Shown piece by piece: positions 42,105 to 50,374 of a DNA stretch of 64,000 nt (positions are counted from its first letter, which is position 1; each line of letters starts with the position of its first letter). The DNA comes from Streptomyces sp. R21 (GTDB lineage Bacteria > Actinomycetota > Actinomycetes > Streptomycetales > Streptomycetaceae). The translations under genes were made by a program, and so were the position numbers. The stretch lies in the NCBI RefSeq assembly GCF_041051975.1, contig NZ_CP163435.1, forward strand, positions 9,578,501 through 9,642,500. The letters are read 5' to 3'. Below the pieces are notes generated by a model. That model did no database searches, was not told the DNA's origin, and saw only the letters and a program-made list of their open reading frames with translations.

Positions 42105-43427
42105 GTGAACCAGCACACCCCCGAGCAGCCCGCCGACACCGTCGCCCGGCTGCGTGCCACCTTCCGCTCCGGCCGCACCAAGCCCGTCGACTGGCGCACG
42201 GCCCAGCTGCGCCGCCTGCGCGAGATGCTCACCACGGACGGCCCCGCCCTCGCCGCCGCCCTCCACGCCGACCTGGGCAAGAGCTCCACCGAGGCCTTCC
42301 GCACCGAGATCGACTTCACCGTCCGGGAGATCGACCACACTCTGGAGCACCTCGACGGCTGGCTGCGCCCCGAGTCCGCCCCGGTCCCGGCGCACCTGGG
42401 CGCCGACGCGACGGCCTGGACGCAGTACGACCCGCTCGGCGTCGTCCTCGTCATCGCCCCGTGGAACTACCCGGCGCAGCTCCTGCTCACCCCGCTGCTC
42501 GGCGCCCTGGCCGCGGGCAACGCGGTCGTCGTCAAGCCCAGCGAGATGGCACCCGCCACCTCCACCGCCCTGGCCCGGCTGCTGCCGCAGTACCTCGACA
42601 CCGACGCGGTCGCCGTCGTCGAGGGCGGTATCCCCGAGACCACCGCCCTGCTGGCGGAGCGCTTCGACCACATCTTCTACACCGGCAACGGCGCGGTGGG
42701 CCGTATCGTGATGCGCGCCGCCGCCGAGCACCTCACCCCGGTCACCCTCGAACTGGGCGGCAAGTCACCGGCGTTCGTCGACGGTGACGCCGACCTGGCC
42801 GTCGTCGCCGACCGCCTCGCCCGCGGCAAGTTCCTCAACGCCGGCCAGACCTGCGTCGCCCCCGACTACGTCCTCACCGACCCCGCGACCGCCCGCGCCC
42901 TGGAGCCCCTGTTCACCAAGGCCGTCGAGGCGCTCTACGGGACCGAGCCGCAGACCTCCGCCGAGTACGGACGCATCGTCAACGAGCGGCACTTCGACCG
43001 CCTCGTCGGCCTGCTCGACTCCGGACGCGTCGTCACCGGCGGCGCCAGCGACCGCGACACCAAGTACATCGCCCCGACCGTGCTGGCCGACGTAGACCCC
43101 AAGGCGCCCGTCATGCAGGAGGAGATCTTCGGCCCCGTCCTCCCCATCGTCACGGTCCCCGGCCTCGACGAGGCCATCGAGTTCATCAACGACCGCGACA
43201 AGCCACTGGCGCTCTACGTCTTCACCGACTCGGACACCACCCGGCAGCGCCTGGCCGCGGAGACCTCCTCCGGCGGCCTCGGCTTCGGCCTCCCGCTCGC
43301 CCATCTCACCGTCTCCGACCTCCCGTTCGGCGGCGTCGGCGAGAGCGGCATGGGCAACTACCACGGCCACTACTCCATCGAGACGTTCAGCCACCGCAAG
43401 GCCGTCCTGGCCAAGCCTCTGGCGTGA
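42105..43427 (+). CDS. Aldehyde dehydrogenase (ALDH3-like)
   Basis: A 440-residue class-3-type NAD(P)+ aldehyde dehydrogenase. It has APWNYPAQLLLTPLLGALAAGN, the cofactor motif FYTGNGAVG, the catalytic Glu in LELGGKSP and the catalytic Cys in NAGQTCVAPDY. It is somewhat shorter than class-1 enzymes, as expected for ALDH3. GTG 42105 has GAGG upstream. It oxidises an aldehyde to the acid; the substrate is unknown. A 19-bp perfect terminator follows. Confidence 0.93.
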   Translation: MNQHTPEQPADTVARLRATFRSGRTKPVDWRTAQLRRLREMLTTDGPALAAALHADLGKSSTEAFRTEIDFTVREIDHTLEHLDGWLRPESAPVPAHLGADATAWTQYDPLGVVLVIAPWNYPAQLLLTPLLGALAAGNAVVVKPSEMAPATSTALARLLPQYLDTDAVAVVEGGIPETTALLAERFDHIFYTGNGAVGRIVMRAAAEHLTPVTLELGGKSPAFVDGDADLAVVADRLARGKFLNAGQTCVAPDYVLTDPATARALEPLFTKAVEALYGTEPQTSAEYGRIVNERHFDRLVGLLDSGRVVTGGASDRDTKYIAPTVLADVDPKAPVMQEEIFGPVLPIVTVPGLDEAIEFINDRDKPLALYVFTDSDTTRQRLAAETSSGGLGFGLPLAHLTVSDLPFGGVGESGMGNYHGHYSIETFSHRKAVLAKPLA

Positions 43428-43439
43428 CGAGCTGCTGAC

Positions 43440-43479
43440 GGGCCCAGGTCCCCCGGAGTCCTCCGGGGGACCTGGGCCC
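43440..43479 (+). terminator. Strong hairpin terminator after ALDH gene
   Basis: A 19-bp perfect stem, GGGCCCAGGTCCCCCGGAG (43440-43458) with its complement (43461-43479), starting 13 bp after the stop codon. It is GC-rich with no U-tract. Confidence 0.8.
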
Positions 43480-43598
43480 GTCGGGCTGCCCGCCAGAGCG
43501 AGCCGGCGCCTTGCCCGGTCCGCGGCCGTTGTGGGTGGGGATGGCCCCGGTTCACTCGAACGTGCGGCAGGCGCGAGGGCACCACGTCCGGGACTGGA

Positions 43599-43604
43599 TA
43601 CGTT
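43599..43604 (+). promoter_or_regulatory. -10 element of a leaderless kinase gene
   Basis: TACGTT fits TANNNT and ends 6 nt before the GTG at 43611, where no ribosome-binding sequence is present. The transcript probably starts at the initiation codon. Confidence 0.5.
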
Positions 43605-43610
43605 GTCGTA

Positions 43611-46007
43611 GTGCGGCGGATCGGCGAGTTCACCGTGGAACGGCGGCTCGGCGCCGGCGGCATGGGACTGGTGTACCTGGCACGGAGTGCTGCCGGGCGG
43701 CAGGTGGCGGTGAAGGTGATCCGCCCCGAGTACGCCGACGACCCGCACTTCCGCGCCCGGTTCCGGTATGAGGTGGCGGCGGCGCGCAAGGTGAGCGGAG
43801 CCTTCACGGCATCCGTGGTGGACGCCGATCCGGACGGCGACCCGCCCTGGCTGGCGACGCAGTACGTGCTCGGGGAGTCACTGGCCGCGCGCGTAGGGTC
43901 CGGCGGGCCGCTGCCCGTGGCCGAAATCGCCCGACTGGCGGGCCAGTTGGCGGAGGCTCTGCGGGACATCCACCGACAGGGCATCGTGCACCGGGACTTG
44001 AAGCCGGCCAACGTGCTGCTGGCCGACGACGGTGTTCGGGTGATCGACTTCGGCATCGCCCGATCCGTCGCGCAGAGCCGGGCGTTGACACGCAGCGGCT
44101 CCATGGTGGGCACGCCGGCCTTCATGGCGCCCGAGCAGCTGAACGGGCCGCAGCGCATCGCCCCGGCCACGGATGTGTTCGCGCTCGGCTGCGTGCTGGC
44201 CTTCGCGGCGATCGGGCGCAGCCCCTTCGAGGACCCCGAGGCGGCGGGCGTGGAGCCGATCGCGGTCGCCTTCGCCGTGGTGCACAAGGAGCCGGACCTG
44301 ACCGGCGTTCCCGCTCCGCTGCGCGCACTGGTGGCCCGCTGCCTGGCCAAGGACCCCGGCCGACGGCCCGACGTGGACGAAGTGCTGCGCCTGTCGGGCC
44401 GGATCGGGGAGGGCAGGGACGACACCGAGGCGGGGCGCGCGGTGCCGCACCCTCGGCCGGGGCGGACACTGGCCGTCGCGTTGGCGGTGCTCGCGGCCCT
44501 GCTGGTCCCGGGCGACGCCTCGCGGTCGTCGTCCGGTGGGGCAGTGCGGGCGTTGTCCGGTGGCAGCTCGCGGTCATCGTCCGCTGGTACTCACTGCGCC
44601 GCCGGCCTGCGCGGCATCGGGAAGGGCCGGACACGCAGTTGCGTCGGCCTGTTGGATGACGCCGCCGCCGGCACGGGACTCCTGTGGTCATCGAGCCGGC
44701 CCCTGGCACCGGAGCTGAAGCGGATCGCCGCGGAGAACCGGCGCGTGGTGGAGGCCGCCGCGAAGCCGGGCGGCCGGCCCTTCGTTTCCGTCGTGTACCT
44801 GACGCCGATCACCGCGGAATACGGTGGCCCAGCCCTGATGGAGTCCGTCGGACACGATCTGGAGGGCGCCTACCTCGCACAACGCAGAGCCAACCAGGAG
44901 CAGGGCACCACTGCCGGCGCCCGGATCAGGGTGCTCTTCGCGCAGACCGGCGGCACCGCCCAGCAACGGGACTACACGGTCGGGCAGGTACTCGGCCACC
45001 GGAGCGCCCAGCGGATCGTGGCAGCGGTGGGCCTGGGCGGCAGTACCGCCTCCAGCCAGGACATGGTCGGGGAGCTGACGGCCGGCGGCCTGCCCTCCTT
45101 CGCGTCGGTCTTCACCGCCGACTCCTGGGCGGGCACTCCCGGCCTCGTACGGGTCGCGCCCGCCAACGCAGACCAGGCGGCCGCCGCCGTACGGTTCCTG
45201 TCGACAGGTGAGCGCGCCCGCGCCCGGATCCTCATCGTCCAGGACGCCGCCACGGGAGACCAGTACACCAGCACCCTGGCCACCCAGTTCCGCAGCCGCG
45301 TGCCGGCCCGCCGGCTCGTCGACCCGGAGCCGATCCTGTTCGACTCCTCGCGGCCCGGCCTGACCGACGTGTTCCGCACCCAGCTCGACAAGCTGTGCCA
45401 ACTGCGGCCGGACGTCATCTACTTCGCGGGGCGCGGAACCTCACTGCCGCCCCTCCTGACCGCGCTCGCCGACCGCCCGTGCCACGGCCGCCGGCTGACC
45501 GTGCTCTCCGGCGACGACGCCATGATGGTCAGGCACACCGAGGGCTTCGACGCCCACGAGCTGGCCGAGACCCTGGGTGCGAGCGGGATCGACCTCATCT
45601 ACACCGGCCTGGCCCACCCCGGAGCCTGGGACGTGGCGCCGGAGGCGTTCGACGAGGAGGCCGTCGCCCCCTTCCGCGACGGCACCTTCGGGGCCGCCTT
45701 TGCGCACAGCAGCCTGGAGGACGGGCGGGCGATCATGATGTACGACGCCCTGCTGACCGCCGCCCGGGCCGTGCGGAAGACTCCGGCGCGGTCCGACCCG
45801 ACTGCCACGGACGTCTACCGGACGCTGACGAAGCTGCGCGACGACCAGGATCTGCCGGGCGCGAGCGGCTGGATCACCATCGGCCGCGACGGCGGCCCCC
45901 AGGACAAGGCCATCCCGATCCTCCGGATCGACGCCGCGGGCCGGACCACCACCATCGAGGTCACGTCGGCCGACGGAACGCCGGAAGACCCCTTCGAGGC
46001 GTCCTAG
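43611..46007 (+). CDS. Ser/Thr protein kinase fused to ABC-type substrate-binding domain
   Basis: A 798-residue sensor kinase. The PknB-type catalytic domain (about 5-265) has the Gly loop GAGGMG (14-19), K35, HRD (127-129), DFG (146-148) and APE (173-175). A short hydrophobic segment (about 286-300) should cross the membrane. The extracellular part (about 375-780) is a type-I periplasmic-binding (Leu/Ile/Val-like) domain. The fusion lets ligand binding outside regulate phosphorylation inside. GTG 43611 appears leaderless. It lies in the neighbourhood of UrtA and the AmiC-like sensor. The phosphorylation targets are unknown. Confidence 0.9.
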   Translation: MRRIGEFTVERRLGAGGMGLVYLARSAAGRQVAVKVIRPEYADDPHFRARFRYEVAAARKVSGAFTASVVDADPDGDPPWLATQYVLGESLAARVGSGGPLPVAEIARLAGQLAEALRDIHRQGIVHRDLKPANVLLADDGVRVIDFGIARSVAQSRALTRSGSMVGTPAFMAPEQLNGPQRIAPATDVFALGCVLAFAAIGRSPFEDPEAAGVEPIAVAFAVVHKEPDLTGVPAPLRALVARCLAKDPGRRPDVDEVLRLSGRIGEGRDDTEAGRAVPHPRPGRTLAVALAVLAALLVPGDASRSSSGGAVRALSGGSSRSSSAGTHCAAGLRGIGKGRTRSCVGLLDDAAAGTGLLWSSSRPLAPELKRIAAENRRVVEAAAKPGGRPFVSVVYLTPITAEYGGPALMESVGHDLEGAYLAQRRANQEQGTTAGARIRVLFAQTGGTAQQRDYTVGQVLGHRSAQRIVAAVGLGGSTASSQDMVGELTAGGLPSFASVFTADSWAGTPGLVRVAPANADQAAAAVRFLSTGERARARILIVQDAATGDQYTSTLATQFRSRVPARRLVDPEPILFDSSRPGLTDVFRTQLDKLCQLRPDVIYFAGRGTSLPPLLTALADRPCHGRRLTVLSGDDAMMVRHTEGFDAHELAETLGASGIDLIYTGLAHPGAWDVAPEAFDEEAVAPFRDGTFGAAFAHSSLEDGRAIMMYDALLTAARAVRKTPARSDPTATDVYRTLTKLRDDQDLPGASGWITIGRDGGPQDKAIPILRIDAAGRTTTIEVTSADGTPEDPFEAS

Positions 46008-46056
46008 TCCGGGGCCAGTGCCCCCGGTTCTGTTCGGCTGTTCTCCTCGACCTGTC

Positions 46057-46788
46057 TCATGCGCGTTCGCGGAGGTACGTCTCCAGCTCGGCGGCTCCGG
46101 TCAGCATCGCCCGCCCGCGGGCGGACAGCCGGCCGCGCCAGTCGCGCAGGGCGGCCTCCAGCGGCTCCAGTCCGCCGGCCGCCCGCACCTGGGCGATCAG
46201 CGGAGCGATCTGCTCCAGCAGGTAACCGCCGCGCCTCAGTTGGTGGGCCAGCCGGGCATCCCGTACGTCGGCGTCGTCGTAGACGCGGTATCCGGTCAGC
46301 GGGTCGCGGCGCGGGCTCACCAGTCCGGCCCGCTCCCATTTGCGCAGCGTCGCGGGCCGGATTCCGAGCTTCCCCGCCAGCGGTCCGATGAACGTGCCGC
46401 CGGGCCCGGGCGCCGCGCCGGGCTCGGACGCCATGGTGGGTCCCAGGTCACGGAGGGCGCTCTCCACGGCCTGGAGGGTCCGGCGGTCGTCCAGGAGCTG
46501 GGCGTGGCTCTCGTCGATCAGACGGAACGCCTCCTCGGCCGCGCCCTCGTTCACCGCCCGCATGATCGACGTCGCCGTTCGGTGGCCGTGGCCGGGCACC
46601 AGGGCGAGGAATGCACTCAGGGCCCCCGCGTGCAGCGGCGTATAGGTGCGGTAGCCGTGGGGTGTGCGATCGGCGGCCGGAAGGATGCCGGCCTCCTCGT
46701 AGTTCCTGATCGCCTGCGTGGACAGACCGTGCCCGCGCGCCAGATCAACCGGCCTCAGCCGCTCACCGCTTTGAAGGTTTCGCCCCAT
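46057..46788 (-). CDS. Double-MerR-domain regulator (TioE-like)
   Basis: A 243-residue regulator with two MerR-type HTH units: residues about 10-60 (LARGHGLSTQAIRNYEEAGI) and about 130-205 (LAGKLGIRPATLRKWERAGL). Actinobacterial TioE-like regulators share this tandem layout. ATG 46788 has AGGA close upstream; the frame runs on to 46980 but enters the divergent gene. It is divergent from the erythromycin-esterase-like gene at 46847, which it probably controls. Ligand unknown. Confidence 0.83.
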   Translation of the reverse strand: MGRNLQSGERLRPVDLARGHGLSTQAIRNYEEAGILPAADRTPHGYRTYTPLHAGALSAFLALVPGHGHRTATSIMRAVNEGAAEEAFRLIDESHAQLLDDRRTLQAVESALRDLGPTMASEPGAAPGPGGTFIGPLAGKLGIRPATLRKWERAGLVSPRRDPLTGYRVYDDADVRDARLAHQLRRGGYLLEQIAPLIAQVRAAGGLEPLEAALRDWRGRLSARGRAMLTGAAELETYLRERA

Positions 46789-46825
46789 GATCCTGCCGAT
46801 ATCGCGGGAAAGTTTCAATCGAAGG

Positions 46826-46843
46826 TTCAACGATAGCGTTGAA
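46826..46843. promoter_or_regulatory. Dyad TTCAAC-N6-GTTGAA over leaderless promoter
   Basis: A perfect 6-bp-arm inverted repeat (46826-46831 and 46838-46843) covers the -10-like TAGCGT (46834-46839) of the gene at 46847, whose ATG is 7 nt further. Related GAAGGTT copies occur at 46773 and 46821. It is a candidate operator for the divergent MerR-type protein. Confidence 0.55.
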
Positions 46844-46846
46844 GGC

Positions 46847-48049
46847 ATGGCTACTGACATCAAGGACATCACGCATGCCGTCGAGGCCTCCACCGTCATG
46901 AAGCTGCTTCCGGCCCGGCCGCGGCTGCTCGCCCTGGGCGAGCCCACCCACGGCGAGGACACCCTGCTCGATCTGCGCAACGAACTCTTCCGCCAACTCG
47001 TCGAAGAGGAGGGCTACCGGACCATCGCGATCGAGAGCGACTGCATGAGGGGCCTGGCCGTGGACGACTACGTCACCTCCGGCACGGGCACTCTCGATGA
47101 GGCCATGGAACATGGGTTCAGCCACGACTGGGGCACCTCTGCTGCCAACCGCGACCTCGTGCGCTGGATGCGCGCCTACAACGAGGGTCGGCCCGCGTCC
47201 GAGCGACTCCGCTTCGCCGGTTTCGACGGTCCCCTGGAGATCACCGGCGCCGCGAGCCCCCGCCAGGTCCTCACCGCACTCCACGCCTATCTCGCCGCCC
47301 GAGTGGACGCGGACCTGCTGTCCTGCACCGCGGAAACGCTCGACCGTCTGCTCGGCGCCGACGACCGGTGGACCAATCCCGCCGCGATGATGGACCCGCC
47401 CCAATCCGTGGGACAGTCGGCCGAGGCCGGTCAACTGCGGCTGCTGGCCGACGATTTGCTGGCGCTCCTCGAGACGCAGACACCACACCTGATCGAGGCG
47501 ACCTCGCGGGACGGCTGGGACCGGGCACGCCTGTACGGGCGCACTGCCACCGGACTGCTGCGCTACCACTTCTGGATGGCCGACACCTCACCGGCCCGTA
47601 TGACGCGGTTGTGCGCGCAGCGGGATCTGATGATGGCGCACAACCTCCTTGCCGTCGCCGCCAGGGGACCGGCACTCATCCATGCCCACAACTCCCACCT
47701 CCAGCGGGAGAAGAGCACGATGCAGATGTGGGAGGGGCCGGTGGAGTGGTGGAGCGCCGGCGCGCTGGTGAATGCCCACCTGGGCGAGGGGTACGCCTTC
47801 CTGGCCACGGTCCTCGGCACGATCCGGCACCGGGGAGTGGACACCCCGCCACCGGACACCGTGGAAGGACTCCTGTACGCGCTCCCGGAGGACCGTTACG
47901 TGGTCGACGCCCCACGGCTGGCCGGCGTCCTCGGCGACCTGCGGCCCACGACCCGTGTGTCCCCCTGGTTCGGCTACGCCCCACTCGACCCGGCCCACCT
48001 GGCCGGAAGCGACGGGATCGTGTTCGTCAAGGACGTCCTGCAGAGCTAG
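46847..48049 (+). CDS. Erythromycin esterase family protein
   Basis: A 400-residue member of the erythromycin esterase (Ere) superfamily. The conserved GEPTHGEDTLLDLRNELFRQ gives E32 and H35, and E63 lies in AIESD, the residues of the Ere catalytic site. True macrolide esterases belong to this large family, but most members have other or unknown substrates. The ATG at 46847 appears leaderless. It is divergent from the double-MerR regulator and under its probable operator. Confidence 0.85.
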   Translation: MATDIKDITHAVEASTVMKLLPARPRLLALGEPTHGEDTLLDLRNELFRQLVEEEGYRTIAIESDCMRGLAVDDYVTSGTGTLDEAMEHGFSHDWGTSAANRDLVRWMRAYNEGRPASERLRFAGFDGPLEITGAASPRQVLTALHAYLAARVDADLLSCTAETLDRLLGADDRWTNPAAMMDPPQSVGQSAEAGQLRLLADDLLALLETQTPHLIEATSRDGWDRARLYGRTATGLLRYHFWMADTSPARMTRLCAQRDLMMAHNLLAVAARGPALIHAHNSHLQREKSTMQMWEGPVEWWSAGALVNAHLGEGYAFLATVLGTIRHRGVDTPPPDTVEGLLYALPEDRYVVDAPRLAGVLGDLRPTTRVSPWFGYAPLDPAHLAGSDGIVFVKDVLQS

Positions 48050-48110
48050 TGCCACCGGCAGCAGCTCGGCCTGTGGGAGGCCCTCGCATGCCCGGGAGGG
48101 GTCTGGCCGG

Positions 48111-49007
48111 TCATTCGGCAGCCTGTACGAGGGCTGCTGCGAGGAGCGCGGCGGGAGCGTCCGGCCGGTTGGCGTGGAGGGCTTCGATGCGGTGCACCAA
48201 TCGTGGCGTGGAGACGGGCACCGCGCTGACGCCGGGCATGCCGTCGATCACCGGCCGGGGCAGCAGCGCGAGTCCGTGTCCCGCGGCGGTGAGCGCGATG
48301 AGCCCGCCCACGTCGGTTCCTTCGTACCGCAGGGAAGCCCGGTAGCCGTCGTATCCGCTCGCGCTGCGCAACTGCCCGAGCGGAATGGCGGTGTCGGGTG
48401 CGTCGATCCACCGAGCGTCGCTGAGGTCGGGCAGGCGCAGACCGGCCCGGGTACCCAGGGGGTGCTGGGCGGGCAGGGCGACAGCAAGCGGCTGTTCGGC
48501 CACGGCGATCGCCGTGAACGGGCCGATATGGGGGAGATGGAGCGGGTCGCTGGGGGCGGCCATTCCGTCGACCAGAGCGAGGTCCAAGGCGGCGGTGGCG
48601 AGATCGCGCGTGATGGCGTCGCGGCCGAGCACTCGCACTGTCACCTCCCAGTGGGGCTGCGATCGGCGCACGTCGGCGAGCGCCCTGGTGAACTGCCGTG
48701 TCATGGCCAGCGGTGACGCTCCGATGACGATGCGGGCGGCGGGTGCCGCAGTCAGGCGCGCGATGTCCGCGCGTGCGGCGTCCAGTCGCAGCAGCAGTGG
48801 CCCGGCGTGCTCAAGCAGCCGGGCGCCGACGTCGGTCGGTGTGACCGGACGCCGGTGCAGCAGGACCGCGCCGAGGTCGCTTTCGAGTACGGCGATGTGC
48901 TGGGACACCGCCGACTGCGTGTAGCCCAGTTCGCGGGCCGCCCGGGAAAACGAGCCGCAGTGGGCCACGGCGACGAACGTGCGCAGAAGATGCGGATCCA
49001 TGTCCAT
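48111..49007 (-). CDS. LysR-family transcriptional regulator
   Basis: A 298-residue LysR regulator: HTH at the N-terminus (CGSFSRAARELGYTQSAVSQ) and a full effector domain. ATG 49007 (alternative ATG 49001) has no ribosome site. It is divergent from the amidotransferase-like gene at 49078 and shares a 70-bp control region with it. The effector is unknown. Confidence 0.9.
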   Translation of the reverse strand: MDMDPHLLRTFVAVAHCGSFSRAARELGYTQSAVSQHIAVLESDLGAVLLHRRPVTPTDVGARLLEHAGPLLLRLDAARADIARLTAAPAARIVIGASPLAMTRQFTRALADVRRSQPHWEVTVRVLGRDAITRDLATAALDLALVDGMAAPSDPLHLPHIGPFTAIAVAEQPLAVALPAQHPLGTRAGLRLPDLSDARWIDAPDTAIPLGQLRSASGYDGYRASLRYEGTDVGGLIALTAAGHGLALLPRPVIDGMPGVSAVPVSTPRLVHRIEALHANRPDAPAALLAAALVQAAE

Positions 49008-49077
49008 CAGTATTGCTAATGGGAGGGTCGTAAATCATCGTTGGTGCTGAACTCGGTTGCCGGGTCAGGATGTCCAC

Positions 49078-49821
49078 ATGCCCGAACTTGAGAGCTTCCC
49101 GACGGCCCGCCTCGCCCTGGTCGGAGACCGTTCGCCCAGCGTCCGCGCCCACACCCGGATCCCCGTACTCCTCGAAGCGCTCGCCCAACGGGACCAGTTG
49201 ATCCTGGACGCGTACTGGATCCCGACCGAGGATGCCGAACCCGCCGGCGCTCTCGACGGATTCGATGCCATCTGGCTGGTGCCCGGCAGCCCGTACCGCA
49301 GCGAAGCCGGAGCGATGGCGGCGTCGCGCACCGCGCGTGAGCAGGGCATCCCGTTCCTGGGCACGTGCGCCGGCTTCCAGCACGCGATCCTGGAGTTCGC
49401 CCGTGACGTGTGCGGACTCACCGGCGTCCACCACGCGGAGAATGATCCGGAGGCGGACGACTTCCTGATCGTCCCGCTGGCATGCTCCCTGGCCGGACAT
49501 GAAGGCGCGGTCGACGTGGAGGCGGGATCCTTGGCGGAGCGTGTCCTCGGGGCCGAGCGGACCATCGAGCGCTACCACTGCTCGTACGGGACCAGCCCGG
49601 CCCATCTGGATGTGCTGCGTGCGCACGGCCTGCGCTTCAGCGGCGCCGACGAGACCGGCGACGTACGCATCGCCGAACTGCCGGGGCACCCGTTCTTCCT
49701 CGCCACCCTGTTCCAGCCCGAACTCGCGGGAGACGGCACCCGACCCCATCCGATCATCCGCGCGCTTGCCTCGGCTGCTGTGGAGCATGCCACCAGGAAC
49801 TCGGCGCGAGCGCTCGGCTGA
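49078..49821 (+). CDS. CTP-synthase-like class-I glutamine amidotransferase
   Basis: A 247-residue protein of the family called CTP synthase C-terminal region-related (seleno)protein. The nucleophile is C97 in LGTCAGFQHAIL; some relatives have selenocysteine here. At the C-terminus the usual His-Pro-Glu is replaced by ATLFQPEL, so the His of the triad is a Gln (about 213) and glutaminase activity is doubtful. ATG 49078 follows AGGA by 8 nt. It is divergent from a LysR gene. Confidence 0.85.
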   Translation: MPELESFPTARLALVGDRSPSVRAHTRIPVLLEALAQRDQLILDAYWIPTEDAEPAGALDGFDAIWLVPGSPYRSEAGAMAASRTAREQGIPFLGTCAGFQHAILEFARDVCGLTGVHHAENDPEADDFLIVPLACSLAGHEGAVDVEAGSLAERVLGAERTIERYHCSYGTSPAHLDVLRAHGLRFSGADETGDVRIAELPGHPFFLATLFQPELAGDGTRPHPIIRALASAAVEHATRNSARALG

Positions 49822-49850
49822 GGCGGGTCCGGGCACCGTACGTCGCCCTG

Positions 49851-50315
49851 TCAGTCGTAGAAGAACAGCTGGAGATCCTCGACGGACCCTGGCCCGGTCA
49901 GGAAGGCCTCGGCCTTGGCGATCTCACGTTCTGGCGGTGTCCCGGCGCCGCCCAGAAGCTGCTTCATCCATGTCTCGCCCTGCTCACCGACCGCATAGAT
50001 CCCCGACAGCAGCTCGGCCATGCCCGCAGGGTGCGTGATGCGTTGCCCGATGACGGGCCGGAGTTCCCACCCACCTGCCCGCGCAGCCAACCGGAGCACT
50101 CCCGCCCAGTTGGCGATCCGTCCCAGACGCACGTGCCACGGGTCCTCGGTGAACGGTGACATCCGGCCACCGTGCAGGGCGTTGGTGGCGGCCGTGATGT
50201 CCGCCAGCACCTGGCGTTCCACGGCGCTTCGGACCCAGCGGCCTTCCTGCGCTTCCTCGACGGCGGCGGACCACCACTCCCATGCGCCGTCGAGCCGGTC
50301 CGTGAACGTGTTCAT
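49851..50315 (-). CDS. Hypothetical protein
   Basis: A 154-residue, soluble, probably all-alpha protein with a Trp-rich start (LDGAWEWWSAAVEEAQEGRW) and DPWHVRLGRIANWAGVLRLA in the middle. I do not recognise a family. ATG 50315 has no clear ribosome site and lies 59 bp from the divergent ligase start. It may be a regulator or an unlinked accessory protein; no function is claimed. Confidence 0.6.
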   Translation of the reverse strand: MNTFTDRLDGAWEWWSAAVEEAQEGRWVRSAVERQVLADITAATNALHGGRMSPFTEDPWHVRLGRIANWAGVLRLAARAGGWELRPVIGQRITHPAGMAELLSGIYAVGEQGETWMKQLLGGAGTPPEREIAKAEAFLTGPGSVEDLQLFFYD

Positions 50316-50374
50316 GCGGTCAGGTTCGCAGGTCCGGGCTCGGGACGGGGGCGTTGTCAGTGGTGGGAGGCAGG

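Noticed and set aside
46847..48049. Macrolide resistance determinant
   Set aside because: The family is large and mostly not macrolide-active; no macrolide biosynthesis or other resistance genes are nearby. Only the fold is claimed.
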